Positions 1-10,008 of a stretch of DNA of 64,000 bases are shown here, in pieces. The number at the start of each line of letters is the position of its first letter. The stretch's first letter is position 1. The notes beneath the pieces are model-generated. The model worked only from the letters and a program-made list of their open reading frames with translations, ran no database searches and was not told where the DNA came from. The position numbers were made by a program, and so were the translations under genes. The stretch comes from Pseudomonas sp. ML2-2023-3 (GTDB lineage Bacteria; Pseudomonadota; Gammaproteobacteria; Pseudomonadales; Pseudomonadaceae). The stretch is from positions 506,001 through 570,000 of the forward strand of contig NZ_CP146343.1 in NCBI RefSeq assembly GCF_037055275.1. Direction: 5' to 3'.

Positions 1-983
1 GTACGTTCAACTCCGGCACCTGCACCATGGAAATCGCGTTGCGCATCGCGGGCATCGGGGCGGGCGATGAAGTCATCACCACGCCTATTTCATGGGTAGC
101 CACCGCGAACGTGATTATCGAAGTCGGCGCGACGCCGGTATTTGCCGATATCGACCCGGTGACACGCAACATCGACCTGGCCAAGCTCGAAGCGGCCATC
201 ACCCCGCGTACCAAGGCAATCATTCCGGTTTACCTGTCAGGCTTGCCAGTGGACATGGATGCGCTCTACGCGATCGCCAAAAAGCACAACCTGCGCGTAG
301 TGGAAGATGCGGCACAAGCCCTGGGCTCCAGCTGGCAAGGCGAGCGCATTGGCGCACGGGGCGATTTTGTATCGTTCAGTTTTCAGGCCAACAAGAACAT
401 CACCTCATCCGAGGGCGGGTGTCTGGTGCTGAACAATGAAGAAGAAGCGCGACTGGCCGAGAAATACCGTCTACAGGGCGTGACTCGCACGGGTTTCGAC
501 GGGCTGGATGTGGATGTGCTGGGTGGCAAGTTCAATATGACCGACATCGCGGCTGCGATTGGTCTGGGCCAGTTTGCCCATATCGAAACCATCACCGCCC
601 ATCGTCGGGAGTTGGCCAAGCATTATTTCGACTGTTTCGGGCCTGAGTTCGAAGCTCAGTACGGCGCACAACTGCCGGTAGCAGACTTCAACAACACCAA
701 CTGGCATCTGTTCCAGCTTGTGCTGCCTGAGCGCAAGGACGGACAGCCTGCACGTGCGACCTTCATGAAAGAGATGCAAGCCTTGGGTGTGGGCATCGGT
801 TACCACTACCCGCCCATTCACTTGCTGAGCCTGTACCGTGCACAGGGCTTCAAAGAGGGGATGTTCCCGATTGCCGAACGTGTCGGGCGCCTGATTGTGT
901 CGTTACCGATGTTTACGGCAATGACCAAGGCCGATGTGGAGCGTTCGGTGGCGGCGGTGAAAGCAGTTTTAAGCGTCGCCTGA
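1..983 (+). CDS. DegT/DnrJ/EryC1/StrS-family PLP aminotransferase (5' end outside window)
   Basis: The reading frame is open from the left edge, and codons before the first internal ATG (base 27) still read TFNSGTCT, so the true start lies upstream. Counting from that ATG, the EDAAQA motif (Asp94) matches the pyridine-nitrogen ligand and the NKNITSSEGG motif (Lys123) matches the Schiff-base lysine of this fold-type I family. Members aminate keto-sugars for nucleotide-sugar or lipid A/O-antigen modification (ArnB-like). The partner enzymes are not in the window, so the substrate cannot be assigned. It converges on gcvH with a REP-like palindrome between them. Confidence 0.85.
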   Translation, partial: TFNSGTCTMEIALRIAGIGAGDEVITTPISWVATANVIIEVGATPVFADIDPVTRNIDLAKLEAAITPRTKAIIPVYLSGLPVDMDALYAIAKKHNLRVVEDAAQALGSSWQGERIGARGDFVSFSFQANKNITSSEGGCLVLNNEEEARLAEKYRLQGVTRTGFDGLDVDVLGGKFNMTDIAAAIGLGQFAHIETITAHRRELAKHYFDCFGPEFEAQYGAQLPVADFNNTNWHLFQLVLPERKDGQPARATFMKEMQALGVGIGYHYPPIHLLSLYRAQGFKEGMFPIAERVGRLIVSLPMFTAMTKADVERSVAAVKAVLSVA

Positions 984-990
984 CTCAACC

Positions 991-1059
991 TGTAGTCGTT
1001 GCCGCAGGCTGCGAGCTTTTGATTCCAAACAAAGCTCGCAGCCTTCGGCAGCGACTACA
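991..1059. repeat. REP-like inverted repeat between convergent genes
   Basis: Two near-identical arms, TGTAGTCGTTGCCGCAGGCT and its inverted partner ending in GCGACTACA, flank a short AT-rich loop. This sequence class differs from the GTGGGAGCGGG REPs elsewhere in the window. It sits exactly between the stops of the aminotransferase and gcvH, where it could form a strong hairpin in both transcripts. Confidence 0.75.
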
Positions 1060-1068
1060 CATTTGAGC

Positions 1069-1452
1069 TTATTCGCCGATTGCGGCTTTATAGCCCGCAG
1101 CATCCAGCAGTTTTTCCAGCTCGGCGGTGTTGCTTGGCTTGAGCTTGAAAATCCAGCTGGTGTACGGGTCGCTGTTCAACGACTCAGGGCTGTCCGCCAG
1201 TGCTTCGTTGACGGCAATCACTTCGCCAGAGACCGGCGAGTAGATGTCGGAAGCAGCTTTAACCGACTCAACAACGCCCGCTGTATCGCCTGCGGCGAAC
1301 ACTTTGCCGACTTCGGCCAGCTCAACAAACACCACGTCCCCCAAGGCTTCCTGAGCATGATCGCTGATGCCTACGGTAACCGTGCCATCCGCTTCCAGGC
1401 GGGCCCACTCGTGACTTTCAGCAAAGCGCAACTCAGCAGGGATCAGGCTCAT
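1069..1452 (-). CDS. gcvH: Glycine cleavage system H protein
   Basis: GcvH carries the lipoyl-bound aminomethyl group between the P, T and L proteins of glycine cleavage in the cytoplasm. The product is 127 aa, the normal family length, starting [10 protein letters not shown]. The lipoylation site is Lys65 in [12 protein letters not shown]. An upstream extension of the frame lacks family similarity, so the ATG at 1452 is chosen. It lies 62 nt behind gcvT on the same strand and is probably cotranscribed with it. No gcvP follows: the next gene is convergent. Confidence 0.96.
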   Translation of the reverse strand: MSLIPAELRFAESHEWARLEADGTVTVGISDHAQEALGDVVFVELAEVGKVFAAGDTAGVVESVKAASDIYSPVSGEVIAVNEALADSPESLNSDPYTSWIFKLKPSNTAELEKLLDAAGYKAAIGE

Positions 1453-1514
1453 ATTCAGTGTCCTCAAGAATAAATGTAGGCGGCGCACACAAGGTGCTTT
1501 CTCGCCAGTAAACG

Positions 1515-2597
1515 TTAGATCAGGGCTTTGCCCTGACGAACAAAAGTCGGTTTTACTACTCGAACCGGGTACCACTTACCACGAATTTCAACCTCGGCAC
1601 GGTCAGCCGTTGCCATCGGAACTCGCGCCAGGGCGATCGATTTGCTTAGCGTAGGGGAGAAGCTACCACTGGTGATCTCCCCTTCGCCAACATTGGCGAT
1701 GCGAACCACTTGATGAGCGCGCAAAACGCCCCGTTCCTCAAGTACCAGCCCCACCAGTTTGAGCTGCACGCCCCCGGCCTTTTCGGCTTCGAGCGCTTCG
1801 CGTCCCACGAACTTGCGTGAGGCAGGCTCCCAGGCAATGGTCCAGGCCATATTGGCGCAAAGGGGGGAAACAGACAGATGGATATCCTGCCCGTAGAGGT
1901 TCATGCCGGCTTCAAGACGCAAGGTATCCCGAGCGCCCAGGCCAATCGGTGAAATGCCTGCACCCACCAGATCGTTGAAAAAGGCCGGGGCCTGGTCGGC
2001 CGGGAGGACGATTTCGAGGCCATCTTCACCGGTGTACCCGGTACGAGCGATAAACCAGTCGCCGCTGCTCTGCCCTTCGAAGGGCTTGAGTTGCTGAATC
2101 AACTGGCCACGCGCCTGACTCACCAGCTCGGCCACCTTCTGTCGCGCATGGGGCCCTTGAATGGCCAGCAGGGCCAGTTCCGGGCGTTCCAACAGCTGCA
2201 CGTCATAGCCCTGACGCTGAGCTTCCATCCAGGCCAGATCCTGATCCCGGGTGGCGGCATTGACGATAAGCCGATAACCCGTGGGCATCAGGTAGACAAT
2301 CATGTCGTCGACCACGCCGCCCTGCTCATTGAGCATGGCGCTGTACAAGGCACGGCCAGGTGTATTCAGACGCTCGACATCATTGGCCAGCAAATGCTGG
2401 AGCCACGCCTTGGCCTGAGACCCGGCGATGTCGATCACGGTCATATGCGAGACATCAAAAACCCCACAGTCGCGGCGCACCTCATGGTGTTCTTCAACTT
2501 GTGAGCCGTAATGCAAAGGCATATCCCAACCGCCAAAATCGACCATTTTCGCGCCCAGGGCGAGATGCAGGTCATACAGAGGCGTACGCTGTCCCAT
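1515..2597 (-). CDS. gcvT: Glycine cleavage system aminomethyltransferase (T protein)
   Basis: GcvT moves the aminomethyl carbon from lipoyl-GcvH to tetrahydrofolate and releases ammonia. The product is 360 aa, close to the family length. It begins [20 protein letters not shown], contains the FDVSHM segment, and has the folate-site stretch [10 protein letters not shown] (residues 93-102). The ATG at 2597 follows a clear AAGGAG ribosome site, which rules out the longer open frame. I looked for a glycine riboswitch in the 150 bp upstream and saw none of its conserved elements. gcvH follows. Confidence 0.96.
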   Translation of the reverse strand: MGQRTPLYDLHLALGAKMVDFGGWDMPLHYGSQVEEHHEVRRDCGVFDVSHMTVIDIAGSQAKAWLQHLLANDVERLNTPGRALYSAMLNEQGGVVDDMIVYLMPTGYRLIVNAATRDQDLAWMEAQRQGYDVQLLERPELALLAIQGPHARQKVAELVSQARGQLIQQLKPFEGQSSGDWFIARTGYTGEDGLEIVLPADQAPAFFNDLVGAGISPIGLGARDTLRLEAGMNLYGQDIHLSVSPLCANMAWTIAWEPASRKFVGREALEAEKAGGVQLKLVGLVLEERGVLRAHQVVRIANVGEGEITSGSFSPTLSKSIALARVPMATADRAEVEIRGKWYPVRVVKPTFVRQGKALI

Positions 2598-2750
2598 GGG
2601 TTTCTCCTTCCGGGCTTGGCGAGGGTGCGGACAGGCTGCGGAGCATTTCAAGCCTAAAAAATGGCTTTCTTACACTACGCAGAAACCTGATCTGACAGAC
2701 AGACCGCACCGAATGCCGCGCATTGTAGCCGCATGAAGGAGGACTGGCAC

Positions 2751-4367
2751 CTAACCGATTCGATGTGCCGAGCGTCGAATCAGTCCGATGACCGGTAACA
2801 ATCCGACCAGGACCAGCGTCAGGGCGGGCAACGAAGCCCTCGCCCATTCGCCTTCGCTCGTCATCTCGAAGATCCGCACAGCCAGCGTGTCCCAGCCGAA
2901 CGGGCGCATGAGCAAGGTAGCCGGCATTTCCTTGAGCACATCGACAAACACCAGCAGCGCAGCGCTCAAGGTGCCGGGCAGCAGCAACGGCAGATACACC
3001 TTGAAAAACAGTCGTGGCCCACCGACCCCCAAACTGCGAGAGGCCTCCGGCAAGGAAGGACGAATGCGCGCCAGGCTGTTTTCCAGCGGGCCATAAGCCA
3101 CGGCGATAAACCGCACCAGATACGCCAGCAGCAGGGCCGACAGGCTGCCCAGCAACAGTGGCTTGCCCGCCCCGCCCAACCAGCCCGACACCGGAATCAC
3201 CAGCTCTCGGTCCAGATAGCTGAACGCCAACATGATCGACACCGCCAGCACCGAGCCCGGCAGGGCATAACCCAGGTTCGCAAGGCTGACTCCGGCACGA
3301 ATGGCCGCCGTGGGTGCCTGGCGCCGGGCAAACGCGAGCACCAAGGCCACGCTCACGGTGATCAGTGCCGCCATGCTGCCCAGATAGAGGGTGTGCAGGA
3401 TCAATCCGGCGTACCGCTCATCCAGGTCGAATCGACCGCGCTGCCAGAACCACACGGCCAGTTGCAGCATCGGAATGACGAAAGCACAGGCAAATACCAG
3501 CAAGCACCAGCCACTGGCCAGCCACGCTTTGGGACCGCTCAGGTGATACAAGGCACTGACCCGGGGGCGTTCGTTACTGGCGCGGCTTGCCCCACGGGCG
3601 CGTCGTTCGCCGTAGAGCACCACCATGACCACCAGCAGTAGCAAACTCGCCAGCTGCGCTGCCGTAGACAGGCTGAAAAACCCATACCAGGTTTTGTAGA
3701 TCGCGGTCGTGAAGGTGTCGAAATTGAACACCGATACCGCGCCAAAATCGGCCAGGGTTTCCATCAGCGCCAGTGCCACACCCGCACCGATCGCCGGACG
3801 CGCCATGGGCAACGCAACGCGCCAGAATGCCTGCCACGGGCTTTGGCCCAGCACTCTGGCAGCTTCCATCAGGCCTTTGCCCTGGGCCAGAAAGGCCGTG
3901 CGCGCCAGCAGATAAACGTAGGGGTAGAACACCAGGATCAGCACGATGATCACCCCACCGGTGGAGCGCACCCGTGGCAACCTCAGGCCCATGCCAAACC
4001 ACTCACGCAGCAGGGTTTGCACGGGGCCTGCGAAATCCAGCAAGCCGACAAAGACAAACGCCAGTACATAAGCCGGAATCGCAAAGGGCAACATCAGCGC
4101 CCAGTCCAGCCATCGTCTGCCGGGGAACTCACACAGGCTGGTCAACCAGGCCAGGCTGACACCCAGCAGCGTGACCCCGACACCCACGCCAACGATCAGG
4201 GTCAGGGTGTTGCCCAGCAGACGCGGCATCTGCGTATCCCACATGTGGCTCCAGATCTGGGTATCAATGTTTTGCCAGGACAGCAGCAAAACGCTCAGCG
4301 GCAACAGCACCAGAGCGGCAATGACAAAAACCAGCGGATACCAGCGACGTTGAGCAGGATGGGCCAC
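2751..4367 (-). CDS. Iron(III) ABC transporter permease (FbpB/SfuB type)
   Basis: A 538-aa inner-membrane protein with about twelve predicted membrane segments in two MetI-like halves. Each half carries an ATPase-docking EAA loop: EAARVLGQSP near residue 168 and EASRSLGVGG in the second half. This duplicated layout is typical of ferric-iron permeases. The frame begins with GTG at 4367, preceded by GAGAG at suitable spacing; no ATG lies nearby. It is downstream of the ferric-binding protein on the same strand, separated by a REP element. No ATPase gene is adjacent. Confidence 0.9.
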   Translation of the reverse strand: MAHPAQRRWYPLVFVIAALVLLPLSVLLLSWQNIDTQIWSHMWDTQMPRLLGNTLTLIVGVGVGVTLLGVSLAWLTSLCEFPGRRWLDWALMLPFAIPAYVLAFVFVGLLDFAGPVQTLLREWFGMGLRLPRVRSTGGVIIVLILVFYPYVYLLARTAFLAQGKGLMEAARVLGQSPWQAFWRVALPMARPAIGAGVALALMETLADFGAVSVFNFDTFTTAIYKTWYGFFSLSTAAQLASLLLLVVMVVLYGERRARGASRASNERPRVSALYHLSGPKAWLASGWCLLVFACAFVIPMLQLAVWFWQRGRFDLDERYAGLILHTLYLGSMAALITVSVALVLAFARRQAPTAAIRAGVSLANLGYALPGSVLAVSIMLAFSYLDRELVIPVSGWLGGAGKPLLLGSLSALLLAYLVRFIAVAYGPLENSLARIRPSLPEASRSLGVGGPRLFFKVYLPLLLPGTLSAALLVFVDVLKEMPATLLMRPFGWDTLAVRIFEMTSEGEWARASLPALTLVLVGLLPVIGLIRRSAHRIG

Positions 4368-4409
4368 GAAGAACTCTCGGAAGGTGGTCAGGACGAGGTA
4401 AAAAACAAA

Positions 4410-4495
4410 TGTGGGAGCGGGCTTGCTCGCGATGCAAACACCGCAGTTTCCAATGAAACCCCGGCGATGCTATCGCGAGCAAGCCCGCTCCCACA
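4410..4495. repeat. REP doublet (REPIN-like) with the GTGGGAGCGGG core
   Basis: Two inverted copies of TGTGGGAGCGGGCTTGCTCG enclose about 40 nt of spacer. The same core recurs near 21.3, 29.7, 31.5, 34.0 and (degenerate) 60.2 kb. This copy lies between the binding-protein and permease genes of an iron transporter, where a hairpin could set unequal transcript levels. Confidence 0.85.
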
Positions 4496-4515
4496 GGTAT
4501 TGCTTCAGATTTTGA

Positions 4516-5517
4516 TCAGTTCCAGCCCGCGCGATCCATCATGCGGATGGCTTCAGCCTGGCGCTTGCCTGCCACTTCTACTGGCAGTGCGTCGGCCTTG
4601 AACTTGCCCCAGCTGGCCACTTCGGCAGAAGGCTCAACGCTTGGGTTGGCCGGGAATTCCTGGTTAACACCTGCAAAAATGACCTGAGCTTCAGGGGTGG
4701 TCATCCACTCCACCAATGCCTTGGCGGCCTCAGGGTGTGGCGCGTACTTGGTCAGGCCAATGCCCGACAGGTTGACGTGAACACCGCGGTCCGCCTGATT
4801 CGGCCAGAACAGTTTCACCGCCAGATCCGGCTTCTGCTTGTGCAAACGGCCGTAGTAGTAGGTATTGACGATGCCCACGTCACATTGCCCGGCGTTGATT
4901 GCCTCAAGCAGTGCAGTGTCGTCAGAGAACACGTCCGTGGACAGGTTGCTCACCCAACCCTTGAGAATTTTTTCGGTTTTTTCAGCACCATGCGCTTCGA
5001 TCATGGTGGCCGTCAGCGACTGGTTGTAAACCTTCTTGGCGGTGCGCAAGCACAGGCGGCCTTCCCAGTTTTTGTCAGCCAGGGCCTCGTAGGTCGACAG
5101 TTCTTCAGGCTTAACCCGGTCGGTCGAATAGACGATGGTCCGTGCGCGCAGGCTCAGGCCGGTCCACTCATGGGAAGAGGAGCGGTATTGCGGTGGAATG
5201 TTCTTGTCGATCACTTCGGACGTGAACGGCTGCAAAATGCCCATTTGCTCTGCTTGCCACAGGTTGCCGGCGTCCACGGTCAGCAACAGGTCGGCGGTGG
5301 CATTCTGGCCTTCTGCCTTGATGCGCTGCATCAACGGCGCTTCCTTGTCGGTGATGAACTTGACCTTGACCCCGGTCTTGGCGGTGTAGGCATCAAATAC
5401 CGGTTTGATCAGCTCGTCGATACGCGAGGAGTAAACCACCACCTCTTCGGCAGCAGAAACGCTGCTCGCAAAAACGGTTAGGGCCAGGGCAGTCAGTAGA
5501 CGCTTGCGTGCCAACAT
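4516..5517 (-). CDS. Periplasmic iron(III)-binding protein (FbpA/HitA family)
   Basis: A 333-aa ABC-transporter binding protein with an N-terminal signal peptide ([20 protein letters not shown], cleavage after VSA). The mature start, EEVVVYSSR, and the NTYYYGR motif with adjacent tyrosines match the ferric-ion ligands of FbpA-type proteins. It delivers periplasmic Fe3+ to the permease encoded next on the same strand. A weak Fur-box-like sequence lies about 32 bp upstream of the start, in keeping with iron control. Confidence 0.92.
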   Translation of the reverse strand: MLARKRLLTALALTVFASSVSAAEEVVVYSSRIDELIKPVFDAYTAKTGVKVKFITDKEAPLMQRIKAEGQNATADLLLTVDAGNLWQAEQMGILQPFTSEVIDKNIPPQYRSSSHEWTGLSLRARTIVYSTDRVKPEELSTYEALADKNWEGRLCLRTAKKVYNQSLTATMIEAHGAEKTEKILKGWVSNLSTDVFSDDTALLEAINAGQCDVGIVNTYYYGRLHKQKPDLAVKLFWPNQADRGVHVNLSGIGLTKYAPHPEAAKALVEWMTTPEAQVIFAGVNQEFPANPSVEPSAEVASWGKFKADALPVEVAGKRQAEAIRMMDRAGWN

Positions 5518-5548
5518 GATGGGCGGTCTCTCTTGATGCGAATCGGGC

Positions 5549-5567
5549 GTAAATGGTAGTGAATCAC
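5549..5567. promoter_or_regulatory. Candidate Fur box upstream of the iron-binding protein gene
   Basis: The 19-mer GTAAATGGTAGTGAATCAC matches 12 of 19 positions of the consensus GATAATGATAATCATTATC by my count. It sits about 32-50 bp before the start codon. The match is modest, and the assignment rests partly on the gene being an iron transporter. Confidence 0.35.
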
Positions 5568-5611
5568 ATTTCCCATCTCAACCTAACTCGCCCCGGAGGA
5601 GTTACCAGATG

Positions 5612-6835
5612 TTACGGCTTGGCCAGCGGCGGCAGGTCGCCACTCAGGCCCAGTGCCTGACGCACAAACAAGGCCTTGGCCTCGGGCATTTTATTGACCC
5701 ATTTCAAACCGGTGTTGCGCAGCAATCGTGCCGTCAGCGAGTCAGCCTGGAACAAGCGCTCAAAACCCTCCATGGCGGCCATCAACGCCAGGTTATGCGG
5801 CATGCGCCGACGCTCAAAACGGCTCAGCACGCGCACATCCGCCAGACGCTCGCCGCGATCCACCGCGTGCAGCAGCACATGTGCCAGCACCGCCGCATCC
5901 AGAAACCCCAGATTCACGCCCTGCCCGGCCAGCGGGTGGATGGTGTGTGCCGCATCACCGATCAGTGCCAGGCCTTCCGCGACATAGCGTTTGGCGTGAC
6001 GCTGACGCAGCGGCACGCACACCCGCGGATCAGCGCTCAGCACGCTGCCCAGACGGCCTTCAAAAGCCAGTTCCAGCTCGCGGCAGAAGGCGCCATCGTC
6101 CAGCGCCATCAAATACTCGGCCTGTTCAGGCGTGGTCGACCAGACAATCGAACACCAGTCCTGCTGACCCTCGCGCTCCAATGGCAGGAATGCCAGCGGG
6201 CCATTGTCGGTAAAACGCTGCCAGGCGGTCTGCTGATGGGGTTCTGAGCAACGCACGCTGGTGACGATGGCATGATGCTGATAATTCCACTCGCGGGTCT
6301 CACAGCCGGTCAGGCGGCGTACAGCCGAGTTGGCGCCATCAGCGGCAATCACCAACGGCGCACGCAAGGTACGACCATCGGCCAGGGTCAGCAGCCAGTC
6401 GTCGCCAGAGCGGCGCATCTGTTCCAGGCGCGCATTGGCCAGCATTTCGATGCTGGAGTCCTGCAAGCACTCAAGCAGCGCATCCTGCACCACACGGTTT
6501 TCAACGATATGACCCAGCACGTCGGCATGAACGCTGGTCGCCGAGAAGTGGATCTGCCCCGTGCCGCTGCCATCCCATACCTGCATGTGAGCATACGGGC
6601 TGACGCGACGCCGGGTGATGCCCTCCCACGCGCCCAGGCGCTGCAAAATGCGCTGGCTGGCAGTCGACAGGGCACTGACCCGCGGCTCGAACGGGGCCTG
6701 GGCGGCAAAGGGTTTGACACTCAGCGGGCTGCCATCGAGCAGCAGGATTTTCAGCCCGCTGTCTTTGAGCGCCAGCGCCAGTGCGCTTCCGACCATTCCG
6801 GCCCCGACAATCAGCAGATCTGCACGCATTTCCAT
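5612..6835 (-). CDS. ubiI: FAD-dependent ubiquinone hydroxylase, UbiI/VisC type
   Basis: A 407-aa flavin monooxygenase of the UbiH/UbiF/COQ6 family. It shows the N-terminal FAD motif VGAGMVGSALALAL, the middle DGANSAVR motif and the C-terminal LIGDAAHTIHPLAGQGVNLG motif. The family hydroxylates the aromatic ring of ubiquinone precursors at the membrane. It is the last gene of a pepP-ubiH-ubiI run, 79 nt behind ubiH. I call it UbiI (C5 hydroxylation) from this conserved order; sequence alone separates UbiI, UbiF and UbiH poorly. Confidence 0.85.
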   Translation of the reverse strand: MEMRADLLIVGAGMVGSALALALKDSGLKILLLDGSPLSVKPFAAQAPFEPRVSALSTASQRILQRLGAWEGITRRRVSPYAHMQVWDGSGTGQIHFSATSVHADVLGHIVENRVVQDALLECLQDSSIEMLANARLEQMRRSGDDWLLTLADGRTLRAPLVIAADGANSAVRRLTGCETREWNYQHHAIVTSVRCSEPHQQTAWQRFTDNGPLAFLPLEREGQQDWCSIVWSTTPEQAEYLMALDDGAFCRELELAFEGRLGSVLSADPRVCVPLRQRHAKRYVAEGLALIGDAAHTIHPLAGQGVNLGFLDAAVLAHVLLHAVDRGERLADVRVLSRFERRRMPHNLALMAAMEGFERLFQADSLTARLLRNTGLKWVNKMPEAKALFVRQALGLSGDLPPLAKP

Positions 6836-6914
6836 GCTTTAAGCCTGTCTCGCTAGCGGCGTACGCCGCACCTGAAAAAATGGATCGACATGGGGCGTGC
6901 TCGCCCCGCCGACA

Positions 6915-8102
6915 TCAACTGTCTGCGCGGGTGCCCAGGCCCATCGCTTGACGGGCGAACCAGCGTTTTGCCGGCGGCACCAGATCAAGGCCGAGCAGGC
7001 CAAGGTTGCGACCAAACGAAACCAGGGGCTGCTCACTGCCAAACACCCGCGTCACCTTGTCCGAAAAACCGATGGTCAATTGCTGGTCGAGTTTTTGAGC
7101 CTGTTGATAACTCAGCAGCGTAGCGAAATCACCGGGCTTTTTATCACTGCCCAGCAAGGCATCGGCCAGGGCCTGGGCATCACGCAGGGACAAGTTGAAA
7201 CCCTGGCCGGCTATCGGATGCAGGCTGTGGGCCGCATTGCCCAATACCGCCAAATGCGGACGTACCTGCTCTTGCGCTTCAATCAGTGTCAGCGGGTACA
7301 GATGTCGGGCGCCCACCTGTTTGAGCGTCCCCAGACGATAACCAAACACCCCCTGCAACTCGCTGAGAAAACTGCGCTCATCCAGTGCAGCCAGACGCTG
7401 GGCGTCCATCCCCAAACGAGTCCAGACCAGCGCACAACGGTTGTCAGGCAACGGCAGCAAGGCCATTGGCCCTTCGTCGGTGAAACGCTCGAACGCCATC
7501 CCGCCGTGGGGCTGGCTCGGGGTGATATTGGCGATCAGGGCACTTTGGTTATAAGGCTGTTGGCGCACATGGATGCCCAACTGCTCACGCAAGCCCGAAC
7601 GCCCGCCATCGGCCAGGACGGCGAGATCGCACTCCAGGGTGGTCTCGTCGTTGAGGGTCAGGCGATAGCCGTCTTCCAGCGGTTGCATGTGGATAACTTC
7701 AGCCGGGCAACGCCAGCTGATCACATCCGGATCCAGACTTTTCCACAGGCACTGGCCCAGCCAGGCGTTCTCGACCACATAACCCAGCGCCGGAACCCCT
7801 TCTTCGCTGGCCGACAACCGTGCCGTAGAGAAACGCCCCCGATCGGACACGTGAATGTCCTTGATCGGTTCGCCACGCTCGGCAATCGACTGCCACAGGC
7901 CCAGACGCTCATAGATGATTCGAGCGCCATAGCTGAGCGCCGAAGAGCGGGCGTCATAGCTGGGCTGATAGGTGTTGCCGGGGGCAAACGGCTCGATCAA
8001 AACGATCTTCCAGCCCCGTGCCTTGGCACCGGCCTGCAAGGCCAGCGCCAGGCTCGCGCCCACCAGGCCGCCGCCAATGATGGCCAGATTCACGCGACTC
8101 AT
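6915..8102 (-). CDS. ubiH: 2-octaprenyl-6-methoxyphenyl hydroxylase
   Basis: A 395-aa FAD monooxygenase of aerobic ubiquinone synthesis. The dinucleotide motif IGGGLVGASLALAL is at the N-terminus, DGGRSGLR is central, and LGNAAHSLHPIAGQGFNLSL is C-terminal; the GNAAH variant is the form usual in UbiH. Its start overlaps the pepP stop by 4 nt, so the two are translationally coupled. ubiI follows on the same strand. The paralogue relation to ubiI is clear from the shared motifs. Confidence 0.92.
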   Translation of the reverse strand: MSRVNLAIIGGGLVGASLALALQAGAKARGWKIVLIEPFAPGNTYQPSYDARSSALSYGARIIYERLGLWQSIAERGEPIKDIHVSDRGRFSTARLSASEEGVPALGYVVENAWLGQCLWKSLDPDVISWRCPAEVIHMQPLEDGYRLTLNDETTLECDLAVLADGGRSGLREQLGIHVRQQPYNQSALIANITPSQPHGGMAFERFTDEGPMALLPLPDNRCALVWTRLGMDAQRLAALDERSFLSELQGVFGYRLGTLKQVGARHLYPLTLIEAQEQVRPHLAVLGNAAHSLHPIAGQGFNLSLRDAQALADALLGSDKKPGDFATLLSYQQAQKLDQQLTIGFSDKVTRVFGSEQPLVSFGRNLGLLGLDLVPPAKRWFARQAMGLGTRADS

Positions 8103-9421
8103 GCCGCACCCGCCATGAGCGCTTCGATAGCGGCGACGGTTTTTGGCACATCGCCGGTCAGGATTTCACAGCCATGCCTGGTGACCACTACGTCGTCCTC
8201 GATCCGCACGCCAATGCCACGCCATTTTTTCGCGACATTGAGGTTGTTAGGGCTGATGTAAATGCCAGGTTCCACAGTCAGGGTCATGCCGACTTCCAGC
8301 ACGCGCCACTCACCGCCCACCTTGTATTCCCCCACGTCGTGCACATCGAGCCCCAGCCAGTGGCCAGCGCGGTGCATGTAAAACGGTTTGTAGGCTTCAC
8401 TGGCGATCAGTGCCTGCACGTCGCCCTGCAACAGGCCCAGCTCCACCAGTCCGGCGGTAATGACCTGGACGGTTGCTTCGTGGGCCTGATTCCAGTGTTT
8501 GTCGGGGGCAATCTGGGTAAATGCCGCTTCTTGTGCTGCCAGTACCAGCTCATAGATCGCTTTTTGTTCCGGTGAAAAACGGCCATTCACCGGGAACGTA
8601 CGGCTGATATCGCTGGCGTAGCAGTCAATTTCGCAGCCAGCATCAATCAACACCAGGTCACCGCTTTTAAGCAGTGCGTCATTCTCCTGGTAATGCAGGA
8701 TGCAGCTGTTATCACCCGAGGCGACGATCGAACCATAGGCTGGCATTTTGGCCCCGCTTTTACGGAATTCGTAATCCAGTTCGGCCTCAAGGCTGTACTC
8801 ATGCAAACCGGCGCGGCTGGCCTGCATGGCCCGCACATGGGCGCGAGCCGAAATCTGCGCCGCGTGGCGCATGACCTTGAGTTCTGCTGCCGATTTATAC
8901 AGGCGCATGTCATGCAGCAGATGATCCAGAGCAACAAATTCGTTGGGCGGCTGGGCACCGAGGTTCGCCTTGGAGCGAATCCCGTTGATCCACTCCATCA
9001 GGTTGCGGTCGAATTCGGGATTACCGCCCATCGCCGAGTAGACCCGGTCGCGGCCTTCAATCAACCCCGGCAGGATGTCGTCGATATCGGTAATCGGGAA
9101 AGCGTCGTCGGCACCGAAGTCGCGGATAGCGCCTTCTTGCCCGGCCCGCAAACCATCCCACAATTCACGCTCGGCATTGCGCTCGCGGCAAAACAGCACG
9201 TACTCGCCGTGTACCCGGCCCGGGATCAACACGATCACGGCCGCAGGCTCGGGAAAGCCGCTCAGGTACTGAAAGTTGCTGTCTTGACGGTAAACATGTT
9301 CGACATCGCGATTGCGAATGGCCACCGCCGCAGCGGGCAGAATCGCAATACTGTTGGGCTCCATCTGCGTCATGAGTGCCTTGCGGCGACGTGCGTATTC
9401 CGTTTTCGGGATATGGATCAT
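8099..9421 (-). CDS. pepP: Xaa-Pro aminopeptidase P
   Basis: A 440-aa dimanganese aminopeptidase of the M24 (pita-bread) family that removes N-terminal residues before proline. Metal ligands are visible in order: the two Asp of DAGCEIDCYASDISRTFP, the His of HRAGHWLGLDVHD, the Glu of TVEPGIY and the Glu of RIEDDVVV. Length matches E. coli PepP. It follows ygfB with a short gap and overlaps ubiH by 4 nt, the operon arrangement common in gammaproteobacteria. Confidence 0.95.
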   Translation of the reverse strand: MIHIPKTEYARRRKALMTQMEPNSIAILPAAAVAIRNRDVEHVYRQDSNFQYLSGFPEPAAVIVLIPGRVHGEYVLFCRERNAERELWDGLRAGQEGAIRDFGADDAFPITDIDDILPGLIEGRDRVYSAMGGNPEFDRNLMEWINGIRSKANLGAQPPNEFVALDHLLHDMRLYKSAAELKVMRHAAQISARAHVRAMQASRAGLHEYSLEAELDYEFRKSGAKMPAYGSIVASGDNSCILHYQENDALLKSGDLVLIDAGCEIDCYASDISRTFPVNGRFSPEQKAIYELVLAAQEAAFTQIAPDKHWNQAHEATVQVITAGLVELGLLQGDVQALIASEAYKPFYMHRAGHWLGLDVHDVGEYKVGGEWRVLEVGMTLTVEPGIYISPNNLNVAKKWRGIGVRIEDDVVVTRHGCEILTGDVPKTVAAIEALMAGAA

Positions 9422-9450
9422 GGGCAGACGGGTTCCCTCTCGACGATCAA

Positions 9451-10008
9451 TCAGTGCAGCGAAGGTTTGGCTGGCGCAGGTTCAGCGGTTTTTTTGGTTT
9501 CGGTGAACAGCAGCAGCGGTGCTACACGCAGGTACTCCATCACTTCCATGTAGTCGCTTTCGCCGTCTTCGGACTCTTCAAGTGCATCCTGCACCTGGGC
9601 GATGGCTGCCAGGTCGCGCAGTACTTCATTGGCTTCATCGCTCAACGAGTAGGCGCGGCGGGTCAGGCCGAAACCGGACAGGAAACCCTGGCACCACTGG
9701 CCCAAAGCTGCGGCGCGCTCAGGCAATGGCGCGTCATCGGTCGGCAGCAACAGCACAACGGTCATGTCATCGCTGGTCAGTTCACCCTTGACCATCTCTT
9801 GCAATCCGATCAAGGCATTGCGTACGTTGTCTTGCGGCTCGCCTGCCAACAGCTCGCTGGCTTCAACCAACCAGCCTTCGGCATCAAAACCGGCGCCCGC
9901 GCAGCTGCGGCCCAGCAAGTGGCCGTGCAGTTCAGCAGGCGAAACGGAGTGGCCGCTGGCAGTCAGCAGGGTTACAAAGGCTTGATACGGGGAATTCTGA
10001 ATAGGCAT
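9451..10008 (-). CDS. ygfB: YgfB/UPF0149 family protein
   Basis: A 185-aa acidic protein with the YgfB/YecA signature: an N-terminal helical region ([19 protein letters not shown]) and the central [12 protein letters not shown] motif. It is soluble, with no signal peptide. YgfB proteins lie upstream of pepP and ubiH across gammaproteobacteria, as here. From memory, YgfB in P. aeruginosa has been linked to regulation of beta-lactam resistance; that role cannot be read from this sequence. Confidence 0.9.
   Translation of the reverse strand: MPIQNSPYQAFVTLLTASGHSVSPAELHGHLLGRSCAGAGFDAEGWLVEASELLAGEPQDNVRNALIGLQEMVKGELTSDDMTVVLLLPTDDAPLPERAAALGQWCQGFLSGFGLTRRAYSLSDEANEVLRDLAAIAQVQDALEESEDGESDYMEVMEYLRVAPLLLFTETKKTAEPAPAKPSLH

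Noticed and set aside
1063..1473. 136-codon plus-strand frame over gcvH
   Set aside because: It is the antisense shadow of a clear gcvH; high GC at third positions opens opposite frames.
2598..2750. Possible glycine riboswitch before gcvT
   Set aside because: None of the conserved aptamer segments are visible in the leader; the region is also short for a tandem aptamer.
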